64,000 bases of DNA from Clostridiaceae bacterium (GTDB taxonomy: Bacteria > Bacillota > Clostridia > Christensenellales > CAG-917): contig JAITPR010000054.1 of assembly GCA_031289315.1 (NCBI GenBank), positions 1-64,000 of the forward strand. The letters run 5' to 3'. The notes below the pieces were generated by a model. It did no database searches, was not told the origin of the DNA, and saw only the letters and a program-made list of their open reading frames with translations. The position numbers were made by a program, and so were the translations under genes. The stretch's first letter is position 1; every line of letters begins with the position of its first letter. Of the stretch, positions 24,962 to 34,798 are shown one piece after another.

Positions 24962-25957
24962 CTAAATAGTTTCAGGGGGAGTATCGATTGTAGGTTGCGG
25001 TTGTACGGGGGCGTAATATACCGGTTGCGCGGGAGCCTCCGCCGTTTGAGGACGGGCGCTTCTGCCGTTTTTACGGGTGCGGCGCAGAGTGAAGGGTATA
25101 CCGGCTTTTTTGGCTTTAAGATACTTAATGAGTATGATTATACCGATGACGATAGCGGCGACTAGCGCGAACGGGAAGACGGCAATCAGCGCGTACAGAA
25201 GCCATTCGAACACCTTTCCCAGTGCTTTCCACGCGCCGCCGAATATACTGGCTATTTTTTCGCCTGTTGTCGGTTCAGGTTCGGGTTCGTATGTCGCAAC
25301 ATATCTTATAGTGATGTATACCTCGCTGTAATCTACAAGGCTGTCATATTTTTTCTGTGAAGTGTTAATGCGCGCCAGTTCACCTTCAATTTGAGAAATA
25401 CGCGTATTTATAGAGATAATCGCTTGTATATCGTCGGTTTTCTCCAAAATCCGTATAAGCGAAGCCATTTCCGTTTCCAAAATTTCTATTTTAGACTCGT
25501 TGAAATAGTATTCGATAGAAATATCGCGCGCGGTCTTGTTGTAGGAAGAAATTTTTCCTCCCTCCGCCATAGCGGCTATGAACTCGTCTAAACGGTCGCT
25601 CTTTATGCGCAGAGTAAACGACGCATACCCACTACCGCTTAAAAGGTATTCTTTATCAGTGCGTTCGTCGGACTTCATTGCACCGCGTATGACGGCTATT
25701 GTTTTATCTAAGTCCACCGTATCAATATCCATATGCACGGTATAAATTATTTTGGTTTCCTCTGTCGCCTCCGGTTGTCCGTTGCTTGAGCCGTTTCCCT
25801 CAAGCGCGTTATCGTTTTGCGAATCCGGCGGCACAATCGAACCGTTCTCCTGCTTTGAATCGCCTCCCGTCGCAGATGAGCAAGCCGCAAAAATTAATAT
25901 TGCGGCAAGCAACACGGCAAAAACAGCAATTATTTTGGTAAGCTTTTTATTTTTCAT
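24962..25957 (-). CDS. DUF4349 lipoprotein
   Basis: A 331-residue envelope protein. The signal peptide ends in a lipobox (LIFAACSS), followed by a low-complexity linker. The DUF4349 core runs from IIYTVHMDIDTVDLDKTIAVI through a coiled-coil stretch (residues about 155-205) to YITIRYV, then a C-terminal membrane helix around 255-280 (FPFALVAAIVIGIIILI) and a basic, proline-rich tail. DUF4349 proteins are widespread in Firmicutes and of unknown function; the lipid anchor plus membrane helix would tether both ends in the same membrane. It is monocistronic here, with a terminator behind it. Confidence 0.85.
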   Translation of the reverse strand: MKNKKLTKIIAVFAVLLAAILIFAACSSATGGDSKQENGSIVPPDSQNDNALEGNGSSNGQPEATEETKIIYTVHMDIDTVDLDKTIAVIRGAMKSDERTDKEYLLSGSGYASFTLRIKSDRLDEFIAAMAEGGKISSYNKTARDISIEYYFNESKIEILETEMASLIRILEKTDDIQAIISINTRISQIEGELARINTSQKKYDSLVDYSEVYITIRYVATYEPEPEPTTGEKIASIFGGAWKALGKVFEWLLYALIAVFPFALVAAIVIGIIILIKYLKAKKAGIPFTLRRTRKNGRSARPQTAEAPAQPVYYAPVQPQPTIDTPPETI

Positions 25958-26112
25958 AATCGTAAAACTCCTTTTATTTTTTTGCGGATTTACCCGCTTT
26001 TATTTGCGCACGGAGTGTCCCCCCACGTCGTTTTAGGTTTTGGTTTACGCCTGCGGCGAAACGGTATTCCGAGAGGAAGGGCTTCCTACCCTACCGGCAA
26101 CACAATGCCTTT

Positions 26113-29100
26113 TTACCCTTCCATGTGTTTTAGAAGCTCTTGTTCGTGTTCAGCTTTCTTTTTGAGGGCGCGTTTTTTCCTGCCGTGTGCAATCAGGATA
26201 CCCAAAATTATCAGTGCGGCAAGCCCGCCGCCGCCGGCACCGCCTATTATGCCCCACATAGAGTTATTGCTTTTCGCGGGAGCTATTATAACATAGGTAC
26301 CGCCGGCGCGGGTAACAAATTCGAAGCTTCCGTTTTTCGAAACGGCGTTTACGCGCGTAAGCTTGCCGTCCTCATCCACCGACATCAAAAGACAGTCCTT
26401 GTTACCCTTGTAGTCGTCGGGGATTTTTATGCGCACGCCTACCGGAGAGTTACCGTTTCCGCCGATTGAGATTTCCGCGACGAACACCGCCTCGTACGAC
26501 GCCGCATAACCTGACGCCGCCGAATTATAGCCCTTAGCCTCTCCGCTGTCCGCGCCGTATACGCTCACGGAAAGCGCTAGGTTGTCGGGCGCGCCGACAA
26601 ACTGCACTTCGGTTACACCGTCCGCCGTACGCGCTTCCGCGCTGTCGCCGCCGAACAAATCGGTTACCGTGAGCGTCCCCGTAACTATGTTAACGGTGTA
26701 GTTGGTGACGGTTAAGAAAGTTAAGGTTATGGGATAACTGCCGGCGGGCGAATCGGAGGACGCACCGCAGGTGATTTCATAAGCGCCCAAATCGGCAACC
26801 GTGTCGTCGCCGACAAACGCCGAACCCTCCGCAAGCGTAAATCCGAAGACGGGATTTCCCTCCGACTTATCGCGCGATAGATCCGTGACCTTGACCGTAA
26901 CCGTCGCTTGTGTGATTATAAATTTGACCGTGGGTAGGGACACCGTCTTAGCGCCGTTGTCAAACGTATAGTTGGAGGAGGCGGTAACGGTTACGGATAC
27001 GTCGTAGGTACCGTAATCGGAAATGCGCGGCGCGGAGGCGCTCTTTACTCCGTTGACGGAAAATTCCGACGAATATGCGCCGGCGTATGCCGCAAGCGCA
27101 CCCGGAATAAATTCAATCGTGAACGGCTGCCCGTCATAGCGTTTGGTTCCGCCCGGCGTGAACGACATCCCGGTAGAAGGAATTTGTGCCGCAAGCACGT
27201 TTAAGCGCCCCTCCGTCACGGAAAGCCTGTAGTTAGGCGCGACGGCACCCTGCAATTCGGCGGTGTTGACGCAATAAATAGAGTAGAACCCCACCGCCAA
27301 ATTCGTCGTTGCGGAAACGGCAAGCGATACGGTTACGCCGTCCGGAAGCGCGTCCCCGTTTAGAAAGCCGGTGATGGTGTAATCAAGCGCCGGAACCGGC
27401 TCTAGATACCTGTTTGTCTTTGAGTTTATCGTCAGAATTAACTCCGCCGGTGTGATGTCCGCATAGCCCTCATGCACGCTTAGCGCGCTCATAAAGTAGT
27501 TTCCCGCCTTAGCGCCCGCAAGCTCGTTGTCATAGGAAACGGTATACCGTACGCCATTTCCTGCGGACGGGCTTTCGAACTGCGCCCTCACGTTTGCAAA
27601 ATAAATATCCGTCTGTAAATCACCGGAGTAGCGTCCGGTTACGGTTTGCGACGCTATCACGGCATTGACGCCGCCGTCATAGGTTTTTGCGCTTAGCGTT
27701 ACGGAGGTAAGGCGCAACTCGCGCGGCTTGATCTCCACTAGCCCGCCCTCCGTGGAAATTTCATAGTTGGCGGAGGCAAGCGTTCCCTTGCTGAGCGTCA
27801 CCCTATAATAATTATCTCCGTTCACCGGGTCGTACACCTTTACGGGTTGCACGGAGGTTAAACCGCTCCAACCGACCTCCGCCGTACCTCTCACATTGTT
27901 TGCCGGATTGTCGCGACTCTGCCCCGCTACAAAGCCGGTATACTCTAAATAGCTCTCCACATATGAGGACAACAACGCATCGCCGTACGTAAGCGCGGTT
28001 GCGGCTATTCTGTTTTTAAATTTTACCGCTAAACTTATTTTGCGTATCAAACCAAAATACTCTCCGTCGGCGAGGTTTTGTAAAACGTAGCTTGCCGCTT
28101 GGTCGCCCGTAAGCTTTGTGGACGCGCCTATCATGGGAATTGCGGTGCCGGCATTGCCGCCGTTTTGATATTTTAGCGTAACCTCCGCCGTAATAGTTCC
28201 GTCGCCGGCAATCACGCCGTTCGCCGTGCCGATAATTATCCCACCCGCGGTGTAAACATCCGAAGCGTCATAATCCTTATCTGCTATTACAAGGGTACCT
28301 GAGCCAAGTGTTAATTGACGTCGTTTAACGGTTAAAACTCCGTTTGTGACATTTGCCGCCGTAAGCGAATAATTAGCGGGATTCGGCAAGCTGTCAAAGG
28401 TTATCGAATATGTCCCGGCGGCGACGCGTATTCCTCCGGCGTCAAGCCCGGCGGACGTCAAAACGTATCCGTTCAGAACCTCACTGCCGTCACCGTATTT
28501 TAAACCGGTAATAGATTTCACCGCGAATGAAGGAACAATTCCATCGCCGTATATCCTTTCGGCGTTTTCCACGGTTATCGCAAGCGGAGCCTTTGTAACC
28601 TCCAAATCGCCGGTAAGGCTGCTTGCGTCAAATGTATAATTGCCCGCCTTAGTCCCTAGCGAATACGCGTCGGGCGCCACTGCCGCGGTGTAGACGCCGA
28701 CGTTTATTTTTCCACCGCCTAAGTCCACACCCGCGCCGATTATTTTAAGCGACTGCACGCGTAAGACGTCGCCGGCAATGTCATTAGGCGCAATATTCGA
28801 CACGTTCAACGTGAATGCGGCGGAGGAAAGCGCTTCGCCGTAAACAATTTTCGCCTTAGTCAAGGAAAACGTTACGGGACGCGGCGTTATCGTAAACTTG
28901 CGTCCCTCATCGTTCAAAATAACCGAAAGAATATAGTTTGTAGGCAGTCCGGTAACCGCTCCCAATTTACGCGCAAGCTTCAATGAATGCGTGGCATACG
29001 AATATGTGCCGGCATTCTCCCCCGCGACGCGCTGAAACGCTCCGGTTATTTCCAAAACATCGACATCGTTTCCCTTAAAACCGTTTACCGCGTCGATTTC

Positions 29101-31410
29101 CAACCGGGTCGCGTCCAAAGCGGGATTGGCGTCGCCGTAGATCTTGCAAATACCGACTGCGGGCAGAACCTTAAGCGTCGCCGGAGTTATTGTGAATTCC
29201 TTTTCCGAATATCCGTAGTAAACACCGTCGTCGATGTACAGTATTATTTTATAATTACCGCTGTCCGCCGGCGCGCCGGTAAGCTTTTCCCATGCGGTGC
29301 CGTTTTTCTTGTAAAAACGGTGATTTACCGCGACGTAACCGGCACTCAACGGAACGCCCGTTTCCGGAACAAACACCGCCGTGAAATCCGTAGCCAAAGC
29401 ATATGGCGACGCATTATACGCGCGTCCCTCACCTGAAGCTAAGCTTATCACCGCTTGCACGTTTTCTCTTGCCAATGCGGGATATCCGCCGGAAATCACC
29501 TTCCACGTATAATAAGGATTGGTTTCACTTTTGACGGGAGCAAGCGCCGCATTCACGTTGAAATCCCACGCGGTATAACCCGATTGAAGCGTTTCGGTTG
29601 CGTAAGTTGCGCGGCTTTTAAGGTTGGCGTCGTTCTTTAATTCCACTACGGAAGCACGTGTCTGAATCGGCACTATCGTCACTCCGGGAGCGTACGAGCA
29701 TCCTACCGCGCCTATTCCGTTTGCGGCGGAGGTATCCAAATAATAGTTATTCTTCACATAAGACGGCAACGTTTGGTCATTTTGGGCGGTAGTTCCGCCT
29801 ATAATTCCTCCGGAAGCAAAGGTGAATGTCCCTGAACCGCTCTTTTTTGAAACGGTACCCACCGAATAACAAGAGAAAATTTGCGTCAAATTCCAACCGA
29901 CGTAGCCTATTATACCGCCGCCGAAATGCGGTTCCGCCACCGCTTGAGATATTGCCTTTCCGTCTATTTTCAAATCCGCGTCGTTCTCGTCCGTAACCGA
30001 CACCGCGCCTACGTTGAGGCAGTCGCGCAGATTTACCGCGTTGGTGTACGTACGTCCGGCAACGCCGCCCGCCGCGGCTATTCCGGTAATCGCGCCGTAA
30101 TTCCCATTGCGTTCTACGGTAACAGGAGCGTTGGCGCCCCCTTGTGCGCCGCCGACTATGCCGCCCGCGACAACGGCTTGAACACTTCCGTAGTTCTCAC
30201 AAAGCTTGATAAACGCGGTAGTTGAGGACGCAACATAGCCGACTATACCGCCGGCATACGCCGCTCCTTTTATCGCCGCGCGGTTTTCGGAAAGGGTGAC
30301 GGTGCCCCTGAACAGCCTTCCGACTAAGCCGCCGACATACGGCGGTGACGTAACGCTGCCCACCGAAGTAAGCCTTACTGCGGATGTCGCGTCCGTCGAC
30401 GTATTCGATATAGTGCCGAACAAGGTTCCGGCAACCACGGCAAGCGCGAAGTCGCTGGTAATGCCGCTTGCCTCCGCCGTAGCCGTCTCAAATTCGGCGT
30501 TTTTAATCACGCCGTCTTCCGCCAAAAAGCCTAAGAAACCGCCCGCCAAATTAATTCCGTTGCCGTAAACCGAGCTTGACGGAAGCTTTGCGCCGGAATA
30601 ATATAAATTGTTTATATTGCGCCGTCCGGCAAGTATACCGGAATACGGATTAGACGCCGCCCCGGTGGTCGTCATGTAAATGCCGAAATCCAAGGTGCCG
30701 GAGAACGGTCTGCGCACGGAACTGTCACCGGAATATAGCCCTATAGGCGTCCAGTAAAGCCGGGATTTTACCCCGCTTTCGTCAATGACCTTGCCGTATA
30801 AGTCTATATCCGCAGTCACCCAAATGTATTTGCCTAAAAAAGTTAGAGGTCCCTCATATCCGCCGGAACCGCTATGTAAGCTCTGATTCCACTGTCCTAC
30901 GTCGGTAAGCTGCGCCAACCCTGCAAGCTGTTCAGCGGTGTTGATTTCATACGGATTAGAGATAGTACCCGTACCGGTTGCCGCGTCCGTATACCACGTC
31001 ACGTCCGCATATGTAACCCACATTTCGTTTGCCGCGGCGGGGTCGGCATCGGAGCCGTCGCCCTCGGACGTAAGCAACGCTAATGCGCTTCCGCCTCCTC
31101 TTACCGAAGCGGAGAAAAGCATAAGCGCCGCTATAATCGCCACAAAGCAGGCAAGCAACGTAAACGCTCTTATGCGTGCCGCCGCAGACAGACGGAAGCC
31201 CGGAGTAGCCGCGCCAACACTTAACCGCTGTACCGACTTTATGCGTTCCGTTGCCGCCGGACGGAATATGCCCGGAGGAGCAGTATCAACACTTAGCCCC
31301 AATGCCGCTGCCGCCTTTACGCGTGCCGTTGCCGGACGGAACAAGCCGCAAACGACTCCGTGTAAACGCCCGTAACGACACGTGTCGGTAAAAATTATGT
31401 TTTTACTCAT
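26113..31410 (-). CDS. Large MBG/GLUG-repeat surface protein
   Basis: A 1765-residue predicted surface protein. After a membrane helix near residues 80-100 come GLUG-type repeats (GGLVGRLF, AGGIVGY, AGGIVGG, residues about 340-560). A tandem array of MBG-type domains, marked by recurring YGD/YGE strands and TITP/EITP ends, fills residues 690-1600. A C-terminal helix (WGIIGGAGGGGLAALIILGILIA) and a basic tail anchor it; there is no LPXTG. MBG domains are found in secreted adhesin-like proteins, so a binding role outside the cell is likely. The N-terminus before the first helix is odd: two and a half copies of a repeat of about 25 residues beginning FRPA(A)T. This puts 80 residues ahead of the export helix. 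The start has a distant GGAG. Confidence 0.8.
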   Translation of the reverse strand: MSKNIIFTDTCRYGRLHGVVCGLFRPATARVKAAAALGLSVDTAPPGIFRPAATERIKSVQRLSVGAATPGFRLSAAARIRAFTLLACFVAIIAALMLFSASVRGGGSALALLTSEGDGSDADPAAANEMWVTYADVTWYTDAATGTGTISNPYEINTAEQLAGLAQLTDVGQWNQSLHSGSGGYEGPLTFLGKYIWVTADIDLYGKVIDESGVKSRLYWTPIGLYSGDSSVRRPFSGTLDFGIYMTTTGAASNPYSGILAGRRNINNLYYSGAKLPSSSVYGNGINLAGGFLGFLAEDGVIKNAEFETATAEASGITSDFALAVVAGTLFGTISNTSTDATSAVRLTSVGSVTSPPYVGGLVGRLFRGTVTLSENRAAIKGAAYAGGIVGYVASSTTAFIKLCENYGSVQAVVAGGIVGGAQGGANAPVTVERNGNYGAITGIAAAGGVAGRTYTNAVNLRDCLNVGAVSVTDENDADLKIDGKAISQAVAEPHFGGGIIGYVGWNLTQIFSCYSVGTVSKKSGSGTFTFASGGIIGGTTAQNDQTLPSYVKNNYYLDTSAANGIGAVGCSYAPGVTIVPIQTRASVVELKNDANLKSRATYATETLQSGYTAWDFNVNAALAPVKSETNPYYTWKVISGGYPALARENVQAVISLASGEGRAYNASPYALATDFTAVFVPETGVPLSAGYVAVNHRFYKKNGTAWEKLTGAPADSGNYKIILYIDDGVYYGYSEKEFTITPATLKVLPAVGICKIYGDANPALDATRLEIDAVNGFKGNDVDVLEITGAFQRVAGENAGTYSYATHSLKLARKLGAVTGLPTNYILSVILNDEGRKFTITPRPVTFSLTKAKIVYGEALSSAAFTLNVSNIAPNDIAGDVLRVQSLKIIGAGVDLGGGKINVGVYTAAVAPDAYSLGTKAGNYTFDASSLTGDLEVTKAPLAITVENAERIYGDGIVPSFAVKSITGLKYGDGSEVLNGYVLTSAGLDAGGIRVAAGTYSITFDSLPNPANYSLTAANVTNGVLTVKRRQLTLGSGTLVIADKDYDASDVYTAGGIIIGTANGVIAGDGTITAEVTLKYQNGGNAGTAIPMIGASTKLTGDQAASYVLQNLADGEYFGLIRKISLAVKFKNRIAATALTYGDALLSSYVESYLEYTGFVAGQSRDNPANNVRGTAEVGWSGLTSVQPVKVYDPVNGDNYYRVTLSKGTLASANYEISTEGGLVEIKPRELRLTSVTLSAKTYDGGVNAVIASQTVTGRYSGDLQTDIYFANVRAQFESPSAGNGVRYTVSYDNELAGAKAGNYFMSALSVHEGYADITPAELILTINSKTNRYLEPVPALDYTITGFLNGDALPDGVTVSLAVSATTNLAVGFYSIYCVNTAELQGAVAPNYRLSVTEGRLNVLAAQIPSTGMSFTPGGTKRYDGQPFTIEFIPGALAAYAGAYSSEFSVNGVKSASAPRISDYGTYDVSVTVTASSNYTFDNGAKTVSLPTVKFIITQATVTVKVTDLSRDKSEGNPVFGFTLAEGSAFVGDDTVADLGAYEITCGASSDSPAGSYPITLTFLTVTNYTVNIVTGTLTVTDLFGGDSAEARTADGVTEVQFVGAPDNLALSVSVYGADSGEAKGYNSAASGYAASYEAVFVAEISIGGNGNSPVGVRIKIPDDYKGNKDCLLMSVDEDGKLTRVNAVSKNGSFEFVTRAGGTYVIIAPAKSNNSMWGIIGGAGGGGLAALIILGILIAHGRKKRALKKKAEHEQELLKHMEG

Positions 31411-31855
31411 ATATCGCGCAATGCTCCTTTCCGCCGCTTATCGACGGATTTTTATTGCGGTATACGCTTTTAAAAGCGTATACTTTCCCCAGTATCTTAA
31501 ATTATATAATATATAACAAATAATTACAAGCATAATAAAAAGTTTTCGATAAATAAACTATTACAGTCAAATGTAAAGTAAATTCCATAGTGGCAGCCGG
31601 TTTGGCAAGCTTTAAAACAATGTTGTTTCTACGACGGCTTAATGCAAAAACATTTGTGTTTCCACGTTTTGAATTCGGTATTTCCGCAAATAAAAAGCCG
31701 CACAACCCTAAAAAATACTAGGCGCGCGGCATTGAAAAATAGCTTTATTTAGTTAGGACAATCCACTGTGACGACTTGCTAAGCAAGAAAATATTTTGTC
31801 ACCGCGAATTGTCCACACCCTTTATTTTTAGCGTAAACGGCGTAGGATTATTTAC
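31411..31855. other. Intergenic region with MITE-like copy
   Basis: About 445 bases between the MBG protein and a hicB remnant. A MITE-like copy lies at 31756-31819. The rest is AT-rich and contains only short, unconvincing frames. Confidence 0.6.
31756..31819 (-). repeat. MITE-like palindromic repeat, inverted copy
   Basis: On the minus strand: GGTGTGGACAATTCGCGGTG, then AAAATATTTTCTTGCTTAGC and AAGTCGTCAC, ending in GGATTGTCC. It lies in the opposite orientation to the copies at 45.3 and 51.8 kb. Confidence 0.85.
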
Positions 31856-31978
31856 TTATCGCACGATGTTCAAGTGTTCTTTCAGAGCATCTTGCAGAAC
31901 CTTTGAAAAATTCACCTTACTTGCGCTTGCGGCGTCATCCAACCATTTGGGAATTGTCAGTGTTTTAGAACGCGATTC
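31856..31978 (-). pseudogene. Remnant of a hicB-like antitoxin gene, C-terminal part only
   Basis: About 39 codons read SKTLTIPKWLDDAASASK and VNFSKVLQDALKEHLNI, which match the ribbon-helix-helix C-terminus of HicB antitoxins. The N-terminal HicB domain and any hicA are missing. Upstream, the frame runs into the tRNA-Trp terminator, so no start belongs to it. An inverted GCGATTC/GAGTCGC pair marks the break point near 31970-32010. It is most likely a dead toxin-antitoxin fragment. Confidence 0.6.
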
Positions 31979-32022
31979 GTAAGGAGCGAAGCGACGAATA
32001 GTGAGTCGCGTCTTCCTGTCAT

Positions 32023-32056
32023 GCAAAAAAGACACCTTGTAAGGTGTCTTTTTTGC
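32023..32056. terminator. Terminator after tRNA-Trp
   Basis: AAAAAAGACACCTT and AAGGTGTCTTTTTT form a near-perfect hairpin directly after the tRNA CCA end. It has A and T runs on both sides and can work in both directions. Confidence 0.9.
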
Positions 32057-32057
32057 A

Positions 32058-32132
32058 TGGCAGGGGAGACGCGATTCGAACACGCAACCAGCGGTTTTGG
32101 AGACCGCTGCTCTACCGTTGAGCCACTCCCCT
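32058..32132 (-). tRNA. tRNA-Trp (CCA anticodon)
   Basis: On the minus strand the acceptor stem AGGGGAG pairs with CTCCCCT. The anticodon stem GCGGT/ACCGC holds the loop CTCCAAA with anticodon CCA, and the T arm has GTTCGAATC. The 3' CCA is encoded. A terminator follows at once. Confidence 0.95.
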
Positions 32133-32302
32133 ATGATACTTTGGGCAACCGCCGCTCATAAAAGCCGAAGGTCGCCCAAAGAATATCGTTTTAATTAAAT
32201 TTTCGGCTTTGCCTCAAAATTTTGGGTACCGTTAATTTTCGGTTTTGCCGTCAAATTTTGAGTTTTATCGCTAAAATTAGGTTTACCGGGAGGTTCAAGG
32301 AA

Positions 32303-34798
32303 TTAGTCCTTATCGCCCTTGTCGCCTGCGTCGTCCTCGACTTTAAGCTCCAAACCCTTTAAGATGTCGGCTATGGTCGCGCTTCCGCTACCCGTCGTCC
32401 AGTTAGTAGGCTCATTGCTCTTATCGTCTCTTCTAGGGGCGCGTCTTTCGCCGGAGGCGGGCGCACCGCCGCCGCTGCTCGGGCGACGTTCCTTACGTTC
32501 GTCGTTGTTAGAGGCGGAACCGGGTTCGCGTTTAGCAAAGCGGGAAAGATTACGTTTAGGAGCGGGCTTTCCGGAGTCGTCTTGCGATTCCTCCGACACG
32601 GGGGCATTTTCGGGTTCGGGCAACAACGCCTTTATGGAAAGGGTAATTCTGCTGTCCTCAAAGCCTATGACCTTAGCTTCGACTTCTTGACCGGGTTTCA
32701 GGAGGTCGTTGGCGTCCTTAACCCACTCGTAGGAAATCTGAGAAACGTGTACAAGCCCGTCGACGCCTTCCTCATTTTCAATCGACACAAACGCGCCGAA
32801 CGGAAAAACGCGTTCGACCTTGCCTTTGATGACGGTATCCACGGGATACTTTTCGGCGGCAAGCTCATAGGGCTTCTTTTGGAGTTGCTTATAACCTAAA
32901 GAAATTTTATCTTGGATTTCTTTGCCCTTTTCGGGGCCTCTGCCAGCCTGCGCGCCGGGAACCTTGACGGCTCTTTCCATTTTGAGAACGACAAAGTCAT
33001 AGCTGTTGCCGATTTTCAAAACCTTTGCGGGGTCGCTGATTTTATTCCATGCAAGCTCGGATATGTGAGCAAGGCAATCAAAACCTTTCACGCTTACGAA
33101 CGCGCCGAAGGGAGTAAATCTCTTAACCTTACCCACGACAATGTCGTTAACCTGAATGGAATTCCAAAATTCGTCTTCCTTGGAAACCTTTTCTTCCTCA
33201 AGAATTATGCGTTGAGAGGCAACGATGCTTCTTCCGCTACGCTTCTTCGGGGCGTCCGCACTTTCCTCGCCTTCGGCGGGACCTTTCGCCGCCTTGGGGG
33301 GCAACGCGCGAAGTCTTAATTCCTTACCGACGTACTCTTCAAGGTTCTTGACGAAGCCGATTTTGATTTGAGAAGCCGGAATAAAGACCGTATACTTGCC
33401 TAACTTACCGGAAAGACCACCTTTTTCCACTCTCGTGGCGATGAGCTTAAACTCACCTGCCGCAAGTGCTTTTTCGGCTTCCGCGTCTTCCTTAAGCCTG
33501 ACGTCGATATTCTTTTTGGAAAGCTTAATCGGCGTTGCCTTAAGGTCGGTCAATTCCGCGTCAAAGGTATCGCCTATCTTAAAATCGGACGAATTGTAGG
33601 TGCCGTCCACGGAGATTTCAGATTTATCTACTAAACCCTCTTTCTTGCCGCCGAGACTGACATATACGCCGTTTTCGTTTACAAGAACGACCGTACACTT
33701 ATATCTACGCCCTTCCTTGTACTCCGTGTACTGCATGGACTTATCGGACGCAATAATATCGTCCATAGTCAAAGCCTTTTCATTGCCGGCGACTGCTTTT
33801 TCGTCTGCGGCAACCGCAATATCTTCGACCGCGTCCGCTTTCACGACCGCTACGGCTTTTTCTTCGACTGCCGCTTCTTTGTTGTCCGCGACAATATTAG
33901 TCTCTTCGACTTGCTCCGGCGTTTGCTCGGTTACGTCGGTCGCGTTGTTCTGGGTGTTGTCTTCTGCCATAAATCTGACTACCTCCTCAACCAACCGCGG
34001 CGGAGTTGATGCACCCGCCGTGATTAAGATTGATTTAAATTTCTTTTTTTCGTCACGCGGCGATAATTCGTCGGCGTTACTTATACGGAATGTGTTCGCA
34101 CATACGCTTTTTGCAAGCTCGTACAACCTGCGTGTATTGGAACTGGACGCACTCCCGATGACGTAAACCGCATCGACCGAAGCCGCCCCGATAAGAGTTT
34201 CCTCTTGTCTTTCACGAGTAGTATAACAAATAGTGTCAAAAACTTCAAGCGAATTATTGCCCTCTGTTAAGTAATTTTGGGTTTTTTTTACGATTTCCTT
34301 AAATTTTTCTCCGGAAAAGGTAGTTTGAGCCACTATCACTGCGTCCGACGACGGCTTGAAGGCGTTTTCCGGACGGGACACCGGCACGGCGTTACCACCG
34401 GCATACGACAATATGCCTATCGTTTCGGGATGCTCTAAGTCCCCCGCAACGATAATTTGCTTGCCGCGTGCCGCCGCGTCCCTTACTATTTTGTGTATTT
34501 TTTTTACGAACGGACAAGTTGCGTCCAACACCTTTGCGCCGCGCGCCTTAACCGCCTCTATCACGCTTTCCGGCAACCCGTGAGCGCGGATAACAACGGT
34601 ATCGCCCGGTTGGATTTCGGACGGGTCTTCTGTTACGGTTATTCCGCGCTCTCTAAGCTCCTCCACAACATACTCGTTGTGGATTATTTCGCCAAAAGTA
34701 AAAACCCGCCCTCCGTCTGCGGTGGCGGCAAGCGCGGTATCGACCGCGTTCTGTACACCGAAACAAAATCCGGCGGATTTACATACGGTTATTTTCAA
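32303..34798 (-). CDS. ispH: IspH (LytB)-ribosomal protein S1 fusion
   Basis: An 831-residue bifunctional protein. Residues 1-280 are 4-hydroxy-3-methylbut-2-enyl diphosphate reductase, with the cluster cysteines in GFCFGV, DATCPFV and TICYTTRERQ. IspH makes IPP and DMAPP in the last step of the MEP isoprenoid pathway. After an acidic Ala/Glu/Val linker (280-340) come four S1 RNA-binding domains, for example YKCTVVLVNENGVYVSLGG and GKVKRFTPFGAFVSVKGFD, and a basic, disordered tail rich in Arg, Pro and Ser. The fusion is known from Clostridia. The start is a TTG that overlaps the plsC stop (TTGA), so plsC and this gene are coupled. Confidence 0.95.
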   Translation of the reverse strand: MKITVCKSAGFCFGVQNAVDTALAATADGGRVFTFGEIIHNEYVVEELRERGITVTEDPSEIQPGDTVVIRAHGLPESVIEAVKARGAKVLDATCPFVKKIHKIVRDAAARGKQIIVAGDLEHPETIGILSYAGGNAVPVSRPENAFKPSSDAVIVAQTTFSGEKFKEIVKKTQNYLTEGNNSLEVFDTICYTTRERQEETLIGAASVDAVYVIGSASSSNTRRLYELAKSVCANTFRISNADELSPRDEKKKFKSILITAGASTPPRLVEEVVRFMAEDNTQNNATDVTEQTPEQVEETNIVADNKEAAVEEKAVAVVKADAVEDIAVAADEKAVAGNEKALTMDDIIASDKSMQYTEYKEGRRYKCTVVLVNENGVYVSLGGKKEGLVDKSEISVDGTYNSSDFKIGDTFDAELTDLKATPIKLSKKNIDVRLKEDAEAEKALAAGEFKLIATRVEKGGLSGKLGKYTVFIPASQIKIGFVKNLEEYVGKELRLRALPPKAAKGPAEGEESADAPKKRSGRSIVASQRIILEEEKVSKEDEFWNSIQVNDIVVGKVKRFTPFGAFVSVKGFDCLAHISELAWNKISDPAKVLKIGNSYDFVVLKMERAVKVPGAQAGRGPEKGKEIQDKISLGYKQLQKKPYELAAEKYPVDTVIKGKVERVFPFGAFVSIENEEGVDGLVHVSQISYEWVKDANDLLKPGQEVEAKVIGFEDSRITLSIKALLPEPENAPVSEESQDDSGKPAPKRNLSRFAKREPGSASNNDERKERRPSSGGGAPASGERRAPRRDDKSNEPTNWTTGSGSATIADILKGLELKVEDDAGDKGDKD

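Noticed and set aside
32141-32185. Hairpin TTTGGGC...GCCCAAAG between ispH-S1 and tRNA-Trp as a riboswitch or terminator
   Set aside because: It is an inverted repeat with a large loop and no T run; no known RNA motif was recognised.
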